The notes below the pieces were generated by a model, which saw nothing but the letters and a program-made list of their open reading frames with translations, was not told the DNA's origin and made no database searches. The position numbers and the translations under genes are program-made. From Datisca glomerata (lineage: Eukaryota; Streptophyta; Magnoliopsida; Cucurbitales; Datiscaceae): DNA of 64,000 bases. Shown in pieces: positions 13,066 to 25,740 of the stretch; the stretch's first letter is position 1, and the number at the start of each line of letters is the position of its first letter. Location: positions 1,331,524 to 1,395,523 of the forward strand of contig QANY01013855.1 of the NCBI GenBank assembly GCA_003255025.1, read 5' to 3'.

Positions 13066-13605
13066 CCACCTTCATCCTAAGAGTTGGTTGAGATACTATT
13101 TCACAATGTTTTAATACACGTGACAAAATATCAATGGAAGAAATATTGAATTTTTCAGAGCCCGAAGGCTATATGATATAAACTCTTTTACATAATTCTT
13201 GGAAAGACCAAGAAATAATGTTTCTCTTACAGTCATCATATTTAATGAATCGAATCTATAGTGCGTGGAATCCAATTCATTATATTTATTTGCAGATCCC
13301 TTTCCCACTGGTACTACAACTGCTTTCAATTTCTAATTGTGCATTATTCTGGCCACTGAATTCACCCATATGTAATTTAAGCACATTTTATTAGCCATTG
13401 AAAGTTAGTTTTTTTTAATGAAATGAATTAGGGGTGGGATTTCTACAACTGGGCACTTGAAAGACTACATTGATTCTATTAAACTAAAAGATATTAGCTT
13501 TTCTGGGTCTTGATTGCTTTGCTACTTTCGCATCTGATTCTATGAACTGTCTCCTCTTCCTAAGTTTTACAGTTGGCGAGCTGATGATTAGCAAAAGAAT
13601 TTATC
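13066..13605. other. Intergenic region upstream of the minus-strand plastid gene
   Basis: No exon-like sequence with plausible splice sites is visible. The 3' part of 12726-13061 just downstream is T-rich on the minus strand and probably holds the leader of the plastid gene. No TATA or other motif can be assigned with confidence. Confidence 0.4.
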
Positions 13606-16600
13606 TGATTAAAATTAAGGGTTACATTCAACTTACACTTAAAAATTTAGAAATTTATCATCTAACTTTTCAACAAAACACTTTTAGTCCTTCAAATATA
13701 AAAAAATATTTCTATGTGGTCCTCACAACTAACTGCTGGTTATCACGGCACGTACGCGGTGGAAACGTGGGCACGTGGCCCTTTAAAAAATTAAACATTT
13801 AATAAAACAAAACTTGCGCAACGTCATGATAATCAAATAAAATTTTTTGTTGAAAACTCTTTTCAATCAGTTAGGATCCATTATATATTTATAAGTTAAA
13901 TCTACAACATACAAGGTTAGGAATTATATACCTCTTGTAGTCTATACAAGTGTCCTTGCAAAAATCGATATCCACCGTTTCCACGAAATTGTCCTAATGA
14001 TCAGTAGATTTTGAGATTCACACCAAGATCTTCCAAGTCAATCATCAACGCACTAGGACGTGTGTGGGCACGTAGAATATTACAACACTTTTTCTGTTTC
14101 TAAATGTTCTCAATACATAAGATCTAGAGATTTACTGTGAATGATTTTAGTGAGATGATTTTCGACAAGAACGTGATGATTATTCTTTTAGAGAATTGAT
14201 TAACGTTTAATCACAGAATAAAATCTCTCTAACACCAATCGAGTTCTCAATTCAACTCTTGATTGAGAAACTGATTATTTGATCAACTAATTATCTCCCA
14301 TTCTTTCAACAACCTAGGCCATTAAAATTATCAATTACAGCGGGACCCACTGTAATTGTGCGCAACTGCAGTTCCACATGGCACTGCAGTGTACCGTGAG
14401 CCAGCACAGTGTCACGTGACACCACAGTCGTCCATGTCAATTTCGGATACCCTATCAGCAATTGACACGTGAAATTACTGCGAATTAAATATTTATTTTA
14501 AACAGATAATTATCTAGATATCAGTTAATTTAAAATTAACATATTTGATTCTCTTTATCAACTAACTTATCTGTTATTCACAAATAACATATTTAATTGA
14601 TTTAAATTATTATCCAATAATAATTTAATTATCTAATTTTTCAAATTAAATATTCTGTCTCGTTTATCGATAATTAAAAAATCAATAATTATATATATAT
14701 AATTCCCAAAAATTATATTTAAATATATAAATAATTTAAATTAATTAATCACACATAATTATCTCATAATTATGTACTTGTTCTAGAATAAAAATTCTTT
14801 TTGCAAGTCAGTCATTTTCTCATGTCCTGAAATACTCACACCCTAAGCAGCGTAGTATAGAAGCGACTTGGGGACCATAGACCTATAATTATAAGTTCGA
14901 ATAAACCAGATTATAAATTAAACTCTTTAATTAAATAATCTTATTTATTAATTTCATTATTACTCCACTATAATATAGAATTGCATTATTAGAGATTATA
15001 GAATGTATTCACATAGTATTCTTATGTAGTCCACTGACATAATCATTTCATGTAGTTCTGTCCTCCAATTATTGATTCGTAATTTAAAACTGATCAAAAT
15101 TACTGTTTTACCCTTCTAATTACCTTTTGATCCTTAAGTACCATAAATCTACTAGTGAATGACTAATTTATAATCTTATTATAAATTTGAGCTCAATAAT
15201 CATTTAGTTTCAGAATTAACACTAAAAGAAACCAATATACGATATGTTAGGAAAAATTAGATTTTAAATCTTGTAAGATCATGTCCACAGTCATATACAT
15301 CACTGAATCTCCAAAATAAAAGTCACTAGCATGATTGACAAACAAACCATAACGAGTGAACCAAAATATCCGGTAGACATGAACATGAGCTCATGACTAC
15401 TTAAGATTCAGACTGATCTACATATGATCATTGAATTGATGTGTATTAAATCTTTATGATAAAGTGCACGTTAATAAATATATTAATTCACATCGGTCAT
15501 GTCATATATAATCTCATTATATAAAGTACATTCATTAATATGTCTATCCACATTAATGCTCCAGATTTAGATCACACTCATACATAATGTTTAGTGAACC
15601 GTACTAGCAACTATTCATTAAAGATATCATATTTTAATATGTTGCTGACAATTTTATTCATTATCTATGATTTTAATTTTCACATACTAATACAAGATCA
15701 TAGTCTCATTGATAAATATGAATTTTTCAGATATGTATATAAATTATTTAATAATAATTTAAAAAGACAATTATAAGAAAAATGTAACATCTTTAAATTT
15801 CATATCAAAATGTCAATACACATACTATAAGGCTATAACCTCTAACACTAACACCATTAAGTAATCTGTTAAGATCACTGACATGGACGCAAAGTAGATG
15901 ATGATGGAACGCTAACTAGACCATGATATTTTCCTTCTTTACCGTCTCCTCCATGGCCGCCTACTTAAAAAGCTATTGGGTGTTTGATTTGTTTTTTATA
16001 AATTTTGATTTCTCGTTTAAAAGATTCGTCTTTTGTAATTACAGCAACCAAAGCCATGGGTTCTAAGACTTCTTGATCTCATGTGTTTCTTTAGCCGGCC
16101 AGATGAAAAAAAACAGAGTAGTCCCTCGTTGAGTTTCAGGTAACGATCAACTTTCCTGGGAAACAAACACATATTTTCTTTACTATAAACAGAAAATAGG
16201 TTTACCTGGAAATAGGTTGAAAACTGACGAACGTGGGAATTTTCAGCCCACAAACCATACAGAGAATGGATGTCTATATAGTGGGAGCTCTTAAATTGAG
16301 AATACGATCAACCCTTCTCTTCCATTCCTTTTTCATTTCTTTATTTTAAGTCAAACACCCGCCACTGAGGCAAGCTCTCAAAGATAGAGCCACTGAAACT
16401 ATATTCAACGCTCAAACATGGAAATAACAAGGAAAAAGAGCTTTCATGGTAAACTTTAATTGTCTTGACCAATTTCCCTTTCTTTCAAAATAAATTCAAG
16501 TTTTGTAGCACAAATGAAGCTTTTGGGGTCAAGCCAAATTTTAATTTTATTGACGATTTTCCTTTTTCTTAATAAATTCTAAGTTTTTTTAGCACAAATT

Positions 16601-16865
16601 CAGCTTTTGGAGTTAAAGCTATGGAAGAGGTAGTCAAGTTTTTTAAAAAAAAGCATAGTGTTCAATCGTCACCCAATTAGCATACCTTAATCACCCAGTC
16701 GGCCTCCACATAAGCAAATCTAACATCTTAATGATGTTAGTTGCGAGATCACATATAAATGTTTTTTAAAGTTAAAAGATTAAAAGTGTTTAATTTGAAA
16801 GTTAAAGGACCACATAGAAACATCAGTAAAAGTTGGAAGACTAAAACGTGTATTTTTCCCTACAA
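13606..16865. mobile_element. Non-autonomous terminal-inverted-repeat element, split by a solo LTR
   Basis: DNA at 13606-13733, continuing at 15853-15900, is an imperfect reverse complement of about 16690-16865. For example, 'tctatgtggtcctcacaact' (13710) pairs with 'atgtggtcctttaactttca' read on the other strand near 16800, and 'caccattaagtaatctgtta' (15854) pairs with the strand opposite 16725-16745. Removing the LTR (13734-15847) and one 5-bp target copy restores a continuous left arm, giving an element of about 1.1 kb. The core (15900-16690) has no recognisable transposase. Confidence 0.6.
13734..15847 (-). mobile_element. Solo LTR of a Ty1/copia element
   Basis: Read on the minus strand it starts TGTTAGAGGTTATAGCC and ends ACCAGCA. 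It is related along its whole length to the LTRs at 31024-33262, 53821-55961 and 61810-63952. It is flanked by the perfect 5-bp direct repeat CTAAC (13729-13733 and 15848-15852). No internal copia sequence adjoins either end. This is the expected product of recombination between the two LTRs of one insertion. Length 2114 bp. The small open frames inside it are not genes. Confidence 0.93.
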
Positions 16866-17535
16866 ATTTTGAGTCATTACCATTTGTCCTCTCCCTCATT
16901 TCTATCAAATTTCCCAATGTCAAAAATTGCTCAGTTAAAGGTTGTGAAGCGCGACTTATGGTTGATGTATTTTTTTTTAATTATATAACGTCTAACTGGG
17001 CAATTTTTTGTGTTAAAAAATTTGACGAAAATATGGTATGGAAGACTAATTTTGCCTATTTTGGAAGTTTCAGGTAACCTCACCCATTTGAAAGTTCGTG
17101 GATGTAATTTGTCCATGGCACGAAGATTATGTGTAAGTTGACTTCAACCCTAATGAGAATAACATTTAAAGAATAAAATATGTGTTGTTTTAATGAGAAA
17201 CATTTAGAAAAACTGCCTATGAATTACTTTACTTGTATCATTTCAATTATATCAATTAGAAAAAAAAATCTGTAAAGATTGAGAACCATGAAAGGCAAAG
17301 GTAAGATATGTTCACACTCTCTATTTGCTTGACATAAGAGCTGGTTTTTCTGCTTTAACATATCAAAGACAAGATCCAACAATTCAATCCAAATAAGTTG
17401 CCTATCTTTTTAGCTCAAACAACTACTTAATTTCTAAAACTAAGAAGCAGCTTATTCTGTACCAGCAAAGAACATGTATTTAAGATCCTAATCAAAATTA
17501 AGCCGCTCTTTTTTCCCTCTAGTTAATCAAGCTTC
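16866..17535. other. Intergenic region, nothing recognised
   Basis: AT-rich, with no open frame showing family features and no repeat I could pair. The end nearest 17536 probably contains the 3' UTR of the small membrane-protein gene. Confidence 0.4.
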
Positions 17536-17877
17536 CTAGTTCATTACGGAAGCTTTACACTTTAAAACAAAAGCAAGAAACAGAAGAATCAAAATGATAC
17601 CACCAGAAGAACCACCAACTCTGTGGATCCAATAAGCATCAAACCTTGAACGTCTCCGTTCTAAGTAATGCGATCCAATAATGGCAAAGATCAACACCAA
17701 TAGTAGAAGAGGAAGCCATGAAACAAAGCTAATGGGTTCCTCATCAAGTTCTGAATCACTTACTGATCTGCGGTCTATATACAGAGGAGATACTACAGCA
17801 AGAAGGGCCAAACCTATAGCCACCAGCCTATCGTATGAAGAAAACCTGCTTTTCCTCCATGCAGCTCCCAGCTCCAT
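17536..17877 (-). CDS. Small three-helix membrane protein, function unknown
   Basis: A single exon of 113 codons, start MELGAAWRK, stop just before 17536. The sequence shows a basic N-terminus (WRKSRFSSYDR), a first hydrophobic segment at about residues 18-33, an acidic loop (SDSELDEEP), a second segment SWLPLLLLVLIFAIIGSHYL at about 53-72, a strongly basic RRRSRFDAYW linker, and a third segment GGIILILLFLAFVLKC at about 90-105. The charge pattern and clean amphipathic layout argue for a real gene rather than chance. Plant genomes have short conserved proteins of this type with no assigned role. I do not recognise a named family. It lies in the same orientation as the YlmG1-like gene, 794 bp downstream of it. 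Confidence 0.7.
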   Translation of the reverse strand: MELGAAWRKSRFSSYDRLVAIGLALLAVVSPLYIDRRSVSDSELDEEPISFVSWLPLLLLVLIFAIIGSHYLERRRSRFDAYWIHRVGGSSGGIILILLFLAFVLKCKASVMN

Positions 17878-18671
17878 TTAGATAAGTTCTTGAGGAAAAA
17901 ACAACAACCATTTCTTGTTGTTTTAACTTCCTATCCTAAACGATGCAAATTCAAAAGTAAGTTTACAAATATGTCCTTTATATCTATTGTAGCTACTCAA
18001 CTCTCTCTTACTACTGTCACCAAGGAATCATTCCAAAAATTAAAAAGCTGATGGATTAGGAGTTGGAAGCTTACTAGTGAAGTCTTGGCTTGTTAGATTG
18101 GATGGATGTGAACAAGATTGTGGAAAGAGAACTATCCATTAACAAAAATTTGATGCGAGGCCCATAACTGTTTGGAATCTGATTCTGCTTGTGTCAGATG
18201 AATTCAACATATCCTAATATATTTAGGGTATTCTTTGTTGAAAGCACATCTAAAGATAAAAAAAATTCATACATGTAATTGAAGGTCAAGGATAACGTTT
18301 TCAGAATCAGTATGTGACTGAAATAGAGAAAAAGGGAATTCTGGAGAAACTATTATTCGAGAATTTAACAAAACTTTGAGGCAAAGAAAAATTAACTCCA
18401 TAAACAAAGACCTTTACCTATTTTGTTTACACATCATAACTGGAGCACATAAGGTGAGAATGGAGCCGTGTCCTTCCCGATAACATTTTTCAAACAAGCA
18501 TAACATAATTATAATCACGGGCTATAGCCAGAAAGATTTTCGACCAGATCATGTGAAGGAAATCGATGGAAGATTAATCACTCAAAACTTTACAATACAA
18601 CATTGTTCGGGAAGAATATCATATATTTGGAAGAAGGGAATGTAAATAGCAACTAATTAAAGTGAAATGAC
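17878..18671. other. Intergenic region between two minus-strand genes
   Basis: Holds the promoter and leader of the small membrane-protein gene (near 17880-18100) and the 3' UTR of the YlmG1-like gene (near 18670). No additional gene or repeat seen. Confidence 0.4.
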
Positions 18672-20076
18672 CTATTTGCTGTTGAAGCTCTCAGTCCTGT
18701 TTCCTTGAAGCCTTTTGACCCATTTGCTCTGTGATGTTGTAAGATTTATAGATGTCATACGAGACGCAGGAGCATTCTGAGAAGCCTCTGGCACAGGAAG
18801 TTCAGCAGGAAGTGCAGAAGCAGTGCTAGTAAAGGCATTTAAGACCAGGAATGCCAGTATAGGAGAAAGATCTAATGTCCCTCCGAGTGGTGGGATGATT
18901 CCACGAAATATGTTCAAGTATGGATCGCATAGAGTGCTGAACCAAACCGTAACGTGATATTATTGAAAAGTGTTCAAATCAAATGAAACAATCGGAACAT
19001 GAAGCAGAAAGAACTAAATGTCATCCTATATTTGGAAGTCCAGAAGCTGTCAATTAAAATCATCCAATGTGCCTGACTTGATTCCATGAAAAATATGTAT
19101 GATAATCTCGTCAAACTAATTACAGGAATAAAGCATTCATAGATAATCCTTGGTAATAAACAATTGCACTAGGTTTGAAATTCTGCTTTGCATTACTGAA
19201 AAGAAAGTGTTAACTTCAAAGCAGTATAAATATAAGAGGCACACCTGAGGGGACTAACAATGGCAGGAGGAGTATTTGGAAACCAGGTCAAAACTAGCCT
19301 GACAACCAACAGCGTATTGTAAAGGTTCAAGAAATTCAGAACTCCATTAGCCACCACTAACCCTGCCACTGAATCTCCTGGTAGAACGGCAGCGAAATTA
19401 TGTTTAGACGTACAAGAGAAGCTCATGGAGTTCTTGCAACGGATCTGAAGTAAAGTTCAACAAAGCAGTCGTTCCCATTAAAGAAGATACTACAGACGAA
19501 AGCCAAGGCGTGTGCTTATTACTCAAAACAGAACACAGCGTAAATTACTTCAAAGATTGAAATATCGTTTACACATTCTTCAACAGAAGTAGTAATTGCG
19601 ATAAAGAACAGGCAATTCTTACTTGAGCAAGAAAGGGTCTAGCTAACCTACTCTAATTGAAAGTACTCCATAATGCTCAACTCATGATTTCCGTTTTTGA
19701 ATTTGATTACAGAGAACGAAGCAAACATTTCAAAGTTATACTAATTTTAATTTCCTGTTGGTGCGAATTATAATCTTGTTACCTGGTGACAAAGAATGTG
19801 AAACTCAGTGGAGAAAGAGAGGAATTTCTTGAAAACAGGATTTTCAGAAGCAATAGAGTGGAGAAATCTGAAACAATTATCAGCAGTCGACACCACCGAG
19901 CTATGAAGGTCACGAAGATTGACCCATGGAGGAACAAAATCAATGTGCTTCTTGGATGCTTTCGACGCTGATGTTTGAGAGAATGCCGGAGAAAGAAGCA
20001 GCACAAAGTTCGGAGCAAACTTGGCCCCTAAGCATATCAGCTTGGGGTTCTCTATGGAAGACTCGTCTTGGCTCAT
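18672..20076 (-). CDS. YLMG1: YGGT-family chloroplast membrane protein (YlmG1-like)
   Basis: Three exons close into 252 codons: 20076-19783, 19444-19245, 18936-18672, with GT..AG junctions. Residues 1-100 form a plastid-type leader and variable region. The YGGT domain follows, with LNLYNTLLVVRLVLTWFPN (first conserved helix) and, across the last intron, LCDPYLNIFRGIIPPLGG and DLSPILAFLVLNAF (second helix). The tail is Ser/Thr/Pro-rich. Plant YlmG1 proteins sit in thylakoid membranes and are needed for nucleoid partitioning and cytochrome b6f assembly; they descend from cyanobacterial ylmG. Length and domain order fit the YLMG1-1/1-2 branch; I cannot decide which paralogue. No break is visible. 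Confidence 0.88.
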
Positions 20077-20749
20077 CTTTGGCTAAGCTTAGCAACTCCC
20101 ACTGGTACCTCTAAAGCCAGGAGTCCAGGACCAAAGAAGAAAGAAGATAGGGAGAGAGATATTTGATGAGAAATTTTTAGGTTCAGACCTGTTGGGAGGG
20201 TAGTTAACGAACTAAAGACCCACCGTCTGTGTTGGTATACTAATTATTTTATAGAATTTAATCCTACATTGATTTTTGTTTACATTGATTTTTGTTTACA
20301 TTGATTCTGACATATCTTCAATTCAAAATTAGATGATGAAGTTATCAGAAAATCTTTTTCACGAATTTCAAATGACGTTTTGAAAGAAAAAGTGATGATT
20401 ACACATTTTCATTACACGAAACCCCACCCCTCCGCGTACCTCATTTACATTTTCCTCATTTCTCTCTTACTATTACTATCTCTCTCTCGAAGTCACATCA
20501 TCTTTCTCTCTGCCAATCCTTGAGTCTTCGTCTCCCACAGTAAGGAATCACAACAAGGTAAATTTTTGGGTTTCTGAGTTTATGTTTTCAGGATTCTAAA
20601 ATGTTTTTTCTAGGTTTTTGAGGGTTTTTTTCTTGGATTTCTGCATTTTTATTTTTTGTGGATGTCTGAATCACAATAAGGTTATTTTTTTTAGTTTTAT
20701 TTTTTTTGGGTTTGTGAGGTTCTGATCTTGGTGGGTGTCTGTTTTCTGG

Positions 20750-20930
20750 GCACACGCCCCCGTGTACACTACATGATGGTTACATGATGAATGTGTCCCC
20801 CTTGTGTAGTCTATACGAGGACTATAGGAGGATCGTGTAAACCTCATGTAGACTACATAAGGACTACACGAGGATTGTGTACCCCTCGTGTAGTTTACAC
20901 GATGACTACACGGACATTGTGTACATTTTC
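20750..20930. repeat. Palindromic GTGTAG array, left end of MULE A
   Basis: Repeated variants of GTGTAGTCTACACGA and GACTACACGAGG, each close to its own reverse complement, spaced irregularly at about 20-35 bp. The same motif family occurs in four more blocks of copy A and five blocks of copy B. Confidence 0.8.
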
Positions 20931-20989
20931 TGATCTTATATTTGCCTTGAATTTTCTACAGGTTATAGCTTCGTCAAAGATACAACTAT

Positions 20990-21990
20990 GATACGTCCAT
21001 GACGTTAACAGAATTCCAAAAGCAAGGGTAGACACCCCCTCAGTCACCCTTTCCAGTAGAAGAGGAAGCTAATGAGGAGGAAGATGCCCTTGATAAAACA
21101 GAGGAAAATAAGATTGTGTCCAAGAAGTTCAATGAATATGAAGATTGGGTGAGGAAATGTCTTATTGGAATGGACCAAAAGATCACATCAATGGACAACA
21201 AGATTATGTCAATGCAATTAGACATTTCCTTTGCAATTTCTCAAATTAAAATTTTGATGGATCATCTGGTAACATCGAGGCCGGATGATTACTCATTATG
21301 TACATGATCTGTCATGATGATGGCTAGTGACGGGGAGGAGACAAAGACTGAGAAGGAAGAGAAAATGAATGAAGAAAGAGAGAGGGATGAAAAAGAAGAA
21401 GCGATGGTAGAGAAGGAAGAAGTGGAAGAGATGGTAGAGAAAGAAGAAGAAGAGAGGGAACAAAGGAAGAAGAAGACAGATGAAAACAAGAAGAAAAATA
21501 AGAATAGAAGGTAGAAGAAAAAAAAGAAGAGAAGGTAGAAGGAAAAGATGAAAAAGAAGAAGAGAAAAAAGAAAGAAAATGTGAGAAATAAGAATAAGAA
21601 AATGAAGGAAGAGAAGAAGAAGAGAAAGAAGGTAATAAGGAAGAGGAAGGTGAAAAGAAGGAAGATGAAAAAGAGAGAGAAGTTATAAAAGAGAAAGAAG
21701 AAATATAAGAGACAAAAGAAATAGAAGAGAAAAAAAAGAAAAAGAAGAACAAACAAAAGAAAAAAAGAAGAAGAAGAAAAAAAAGAAAAAATAAAAGAAG
21801 AACAAGAAGCAGAAGAAGAAAAAGAAATACACAAAGAATAAGAAAAAGAAGGGAATAAGGTGAAGAAAATAATAATTAAAAAAAAAAGAAAGAGAAATAA
21901 AAAAAGAAGAAGAAGATAAAAAAAGTAGAAGAAGAAAATGTTGCATTGATAGATTTCGTTCGGTCAACAGAGCATCCAACGATGGAGAAG
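20990..21990 (+). pseudogene. N-terminal remnant of Ulp1-like gene in MULE A
   Basis: Includes the segment PPQSPFPVEEEANEEEDA (about 21033-21085), then VSKKFNEYEDWVRKCLIGMD (about 21120-21180) and SMQLDISFAISQIK (about 21210-21250). All three have close counterparts in copy B at 33505-33830. A long stretch of GAA/AAG codons follows, broken by in-frame stops, and ends at NVALIDF (about 21940). Downstream the sequence jumps from NVALID...SSSMTN directly to the tail 'gagttatttg' that in copy B lies after the protease domain, so the catalytic part is deleted. Not functional. Confidence 0.65.
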
Positions 21991-22344
21991 AAGAATAGCT
22001 CCTCAATGACGAATTGAAATTGAGTTATTTGTACGTGACATAGTTCTACCGAAATAAATTAGATATATTTTATGAATTTTTTACGCTCAAGCTCATGATT
22101 TTAAGAATTCGAAACCGTATTTTTCTTAACAAACTTTTTTATTTTTGTACACCCTCAAATTGTGAATTGTGGATTTTTATAGCTTGTATTTTTAATGCCC
22201 AATTTTCTTATAAGAATTCATAACCATATTTTTCTTAACATACTTTTTATTTTTATACATCCTCAAATTGTGAATTATGGATTTTTTAACTTGTACTTTT
22301 AATGCCCAATTTTCTTATATGTTGTTGAATGGTTTTGGTTACTA

Positions 22345-22490
22345 TATGTTTAGTGTAGGCTTCATGTAGCCTACACGATAATTTTGCGGGCATCGCATAG
22401 GCTTCGTGTAGCCTACACGATGACTTCACGGGCATCATGTAGGCTTCGTGTAGCCTACACGATGACTTCACAGGCATTGTGTAAGCTCAA
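22345..22490. repeat. Palindromic GTAGCCTACACGATGAC array in MULE A
   Basis: Four near-identical units of about 45 bp with the core CGTGTAGCCTACACGATGAC. The first and last parts of the unit are inverted copies of each other. It lies just downstream of the transposase 3' end, at the meeting point of the two opposing genes. Copy B has the counterpart at 35880-36020. Confidence 0.8.
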
Positions 22491-25300
22491 GATAGAGGAA
22501 TTGGATTTCTGCATGTTTGTCGGTCGTGGCCAATTTGCCCACAACGTTTGCACTTCCTTCTCACTAATTCCTCACCTCTAGATGGAATTTTCTCTGTTCT
22601 AGGTCTGCCATTTTGCCACATTGTTATAGGTGGCAATATCACATTTTCATGAACCTCCTGTTGATGACCCAATCTGCTTGATCTCCGAGATGATGTATTG
22701 TTTCCGCATATGGAGCGATTAGAGCCTCATTTTTATAGAACACACACTATGCGAAAATATTATGCTACCGACATGCCGCCACCGCATGCTTGCATGGAAT
22801 TTGATCAAGATCAAATTCTTGGCATTTACAGGTCTTAAAATGCAAGTTTACCGCTGCTTCCCTACCCCCACCTGCGACACGAAACTCGTGGATGTATGAA
22901 GGAAACAATAATAGTGATCGTGATGCAATATGCTTCTTTTTAAGCTTAGTCTCAGCCTAATCTGTCATCGGTGACTTGACAGGCAACCATCCGTAGTTCA
23001 TAAAACCACTGTTGTAACATGTCACAGATATGTTCTATGAGGTATGTAATGGAAAGCTTTCTAGCATCCTTCAAAATCTCATTCAAACATTCAGCGATGT
23101 TTGTAATCATTACATTATATCGCCTTTCACCAAAACGGGAACGTGCCCACCTCTAACCTCCCCCCACCGACATGTATTATGAGATATCTGGAAATGATAT
23201 GTAAAATGAGTCATCAGCTGATCGAATTCTAAACAACTGTATTCCTTTGCTGCTTTCAAAAATAATGCGACCGCATATTCCTTTTTATAAATTGATTTGA
23301 TATTTTGGCCCATATGAGTATGCAAGCCCCATGAAGCGCATTGGGAAAGACAACCTGTACAATATTTAGTATATACATATGCCTGTCAGATATAAAAACC
23401 AAGTATTCTGGATCACCGAATACATCGTGAAGTTTACGGAATAACCATTCCCGTGAATCGTTATTTTTTGAGTCTGCAGTTCCAAATGCAAGGGGATATA
23501 TTTAGTTGTTCCAATCATTTGTTGTTGCAACAAATAATACTCATTTGTATTTGGCTTTTAAGGCGGTTATGTCAACAACAATGACAGGTCGTATAGAGTT
23601 GAAAAATCGATGAACAAAGGGTTCTGCTCACCGGTCTCTATGTGCGTTGTTGTCACTGAAAAATATTTAATATTACTGTAGTAAAATCGACAGAGTACAT
23701 AGTGTACATGATGCGTGCACGAGGTTCGTATAATCATTGTGTAGACTACACGAAATCAGTGTACCCATCTCAAAGACTACACGAGACTCGTGTAGTACTC
23801 ATGTAAACATTATAATTGAAAAATAATGTACATGATGTGTACACAAGGTCTCTGTACCATCTTGTAGACTACATGAGGTTAATGTACCCATCATGTAGTA
23901 TTGATGATGGATACACGAGGTCAATGTAGTACTCGTATAGACATTATGATGGCAAAATAGTGTACATGATAACTACACGAGGTCCTGTATACCCATCGTA
24001 TAGACTACACGATAACTATATAAGATTACTGTAATCATCATGTAGTATACACGATGGCTACACGAGGCTCGTGTACACATTATGATGATAAAATAAAAAA
24101 TAAGCGCTTGGATTTTATTATTATAACATATGACAATATGCTGAGAGCATCCTATAGTTGTCTTTAAGCGACCCTCGAACTAATTTCAAAGTATATTCTC
24201 TAACCCTCCATGTCTTATGATAACTTATGTTGACAGCGAAATCAAACCGAATATCTTCAATTATGAATTTTGGCCTATATATATGTCCGACACACACGTG
24301 TATTTGGACATTACAGAATGACCAATCAATGAAAATGTAGCATGATGGTGTTCATGTCTCAATACTTCAAATATGCATGCATGTGTATTGATGAACTTTG
24401 TAACTTTAAAGTATGAACAATTTTTTAATTTTATGGCCCATAACCTCCATCGACATGTTTTTTCGATACATACAAGTACCGATATTCACTCGTTTGACTT
24501 GAAGATTCGAAACTCAAAATTTTTTCAGATGGCCTTCGTACGAGCAACCTTAAGCAACTCGGCTTTATCACTTTACAAATCATCCATATTTACTATGTCT
24601 GTTACAAGCTGATTCAAATCAGTCGTTACTCGTTGGACCCAAGACGTTGTTCATTCAAATCAGGTTATGATGGTAATGGACAAGTGGTTTTGGGTTCACG
24701 ACCAGTATTCAAATATGAAATTATTGTATGGTCATCTCCATTGATGGCTTCATCTCCATAGATTGCATCATTATACGCCCCTGATCAGAATCATCATCAT
24801 CATCACCATCACCATCAACATCCTCATCCTCGAAAACATCATTCTCGTCATGATAAAAAATATCATTATAATGATAGTTCCTTTCAAAATGATCAACACT
24901 CTCAAAGTGATGAATACTTTCAGATGGGAAAAATCTAGGCTTGGTACTTACAAATAATGGGATTCGAAGTGATCATGATCCATTCTCTTTAACAAAGAAT
25001 TGTAAATCTCTATCCTTTAAAATTTTAGCCAGAGGGCATGAGACATGGCTTCTATAAAGAAATTTGATAGACATATCATACTTTGAGGGGTCTATTTGGA
25101 GTTCATCATGCAATATATCCAATAGCTCGTGGTAAGTGCAGTTAGTTGATATCTCAAATAGTTTGGTCTTCTCTCATTATAGACCATGTTGTACCATTTT
25201 CACCCAATATGTATCATGGATTACAAATTTTTTAACTTCAGACATATATGTATATACATTAATGAAGCAAGTCAGTACAAGAAGAATACCTAATGAAATG
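22487..25300 (-). pseudogene. MURA-type (MULE) transposase remnant, copy A
   Basis: Read right to left on the minus strand. The N-terminal region (24650-25300) includes an Asp-rich tract encoded near 24780-24840. It is interrupted by a palindromic array (23690-24080). The central catalytic-type region (23340-23660) contains NDSREWLFRKLHDVFGDPEYLVFISDR. A SWIM zinc finger (22790-22850) keeps C-x-C (CKCQEFDLDQIPCKH) and the final C-K-H ligands. The C-terminus carries a CCHC knuckle, C-K-R-C-G-Q-I-G-H-D-R-Q-T-C (22490-22540). Several stops and frameshifts lie between blocks, so no product is expected. Family assignment rests on the DDE-domain motif, SWIM finger and knuckle in canonical order. 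For SWIM/knuckle detail compare copy B. Confidence 0.8.
23690..24080. repeat. Palindromic GTGTAG array between transposase blocks, MULE A
   Basis: About a dozen GACTACACGAGG/CTCGTGTAGTC half-sites in mixed orientation across 390 bp, splitting the transposase coding blocks. Absent from copy B because of its internal deletion. Its position between coding blocks suggests an intron in the intact element. Confidence 0.75.
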
Positions 25301-25309
25301 GAATATTAC

Positions 25310-25740
25310 ACGATGACCGTGTAGCCACCGCGTGCTGTACACAAGGTTTTCACGACATCGTGTAGTCATCATGTAATGTACACGAGGCTTTCACAAGCAT
25401 CATGTAATGTACATTACACGATGATCGTGTAGACCTCGTGTACTGTAATAGGTCCTACACGATGATCGTGTAATGTACACGAGGAGTACACGATCATAAT
25501 GTGTTCATCCTATACACTACGCGATGATACTACACGGCGATCATGTAGTGTAATAGATGATACACGATACTTGTGAAATGCTGAAGAAGTTCTTGATACA
25601 GTACATGATGATCGTATAGTGTATACGAGGTCTACATAAAGATCGTGTACCCTGTGTGTAGTCTACACGATGACTATACGAGGCTCATGTAGTACTCGTG
25701 TAGACCTCATTTACATTACATCATCATCTTGTAGTGATCA
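25310..25740. repeat. Palindromic GTGTAG array, right end of MULE A
   Basis: A long run of TACACGATGATCGTGTAGTG-like palindromes, spaced about 20-40 bp. It matches the array at 37640-38090 in copy B. It lies upstream of the transposase gene, so it occupies the promoter or leader position for that minus-strand gene. Confidence 0.8.

Noticed and set aside
12796..13080. Plus-strand open frame METTRLLSRHFGE (94 codons)
   Set aside because: It overlaps antisense to the first exon of the plastid gene, whose exons assemble into one frame; no domain on the plus strand.
16017..16253. Minus-strand 78-codon frame ending GCCNYKRRIF
   Set aside because: No domain, no splice partner, and it lies inside a small inverted-repeat element.
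21289..22006. Long minus-strand open frames rich in Ser/Phe (up to 181 codons)
   Set aside because: They are the complement of a plus-strand GAA/AAG repeat (Lys/Glu-rich) in the MULE; low complexity and no start context or domain.
20750..25740. Direct repeats resembling a CRISPR array
   Set aside because: The spacers are not of equal length, units are degenerate palindromes in both orientations, and the DNA is from a plant nucleus.
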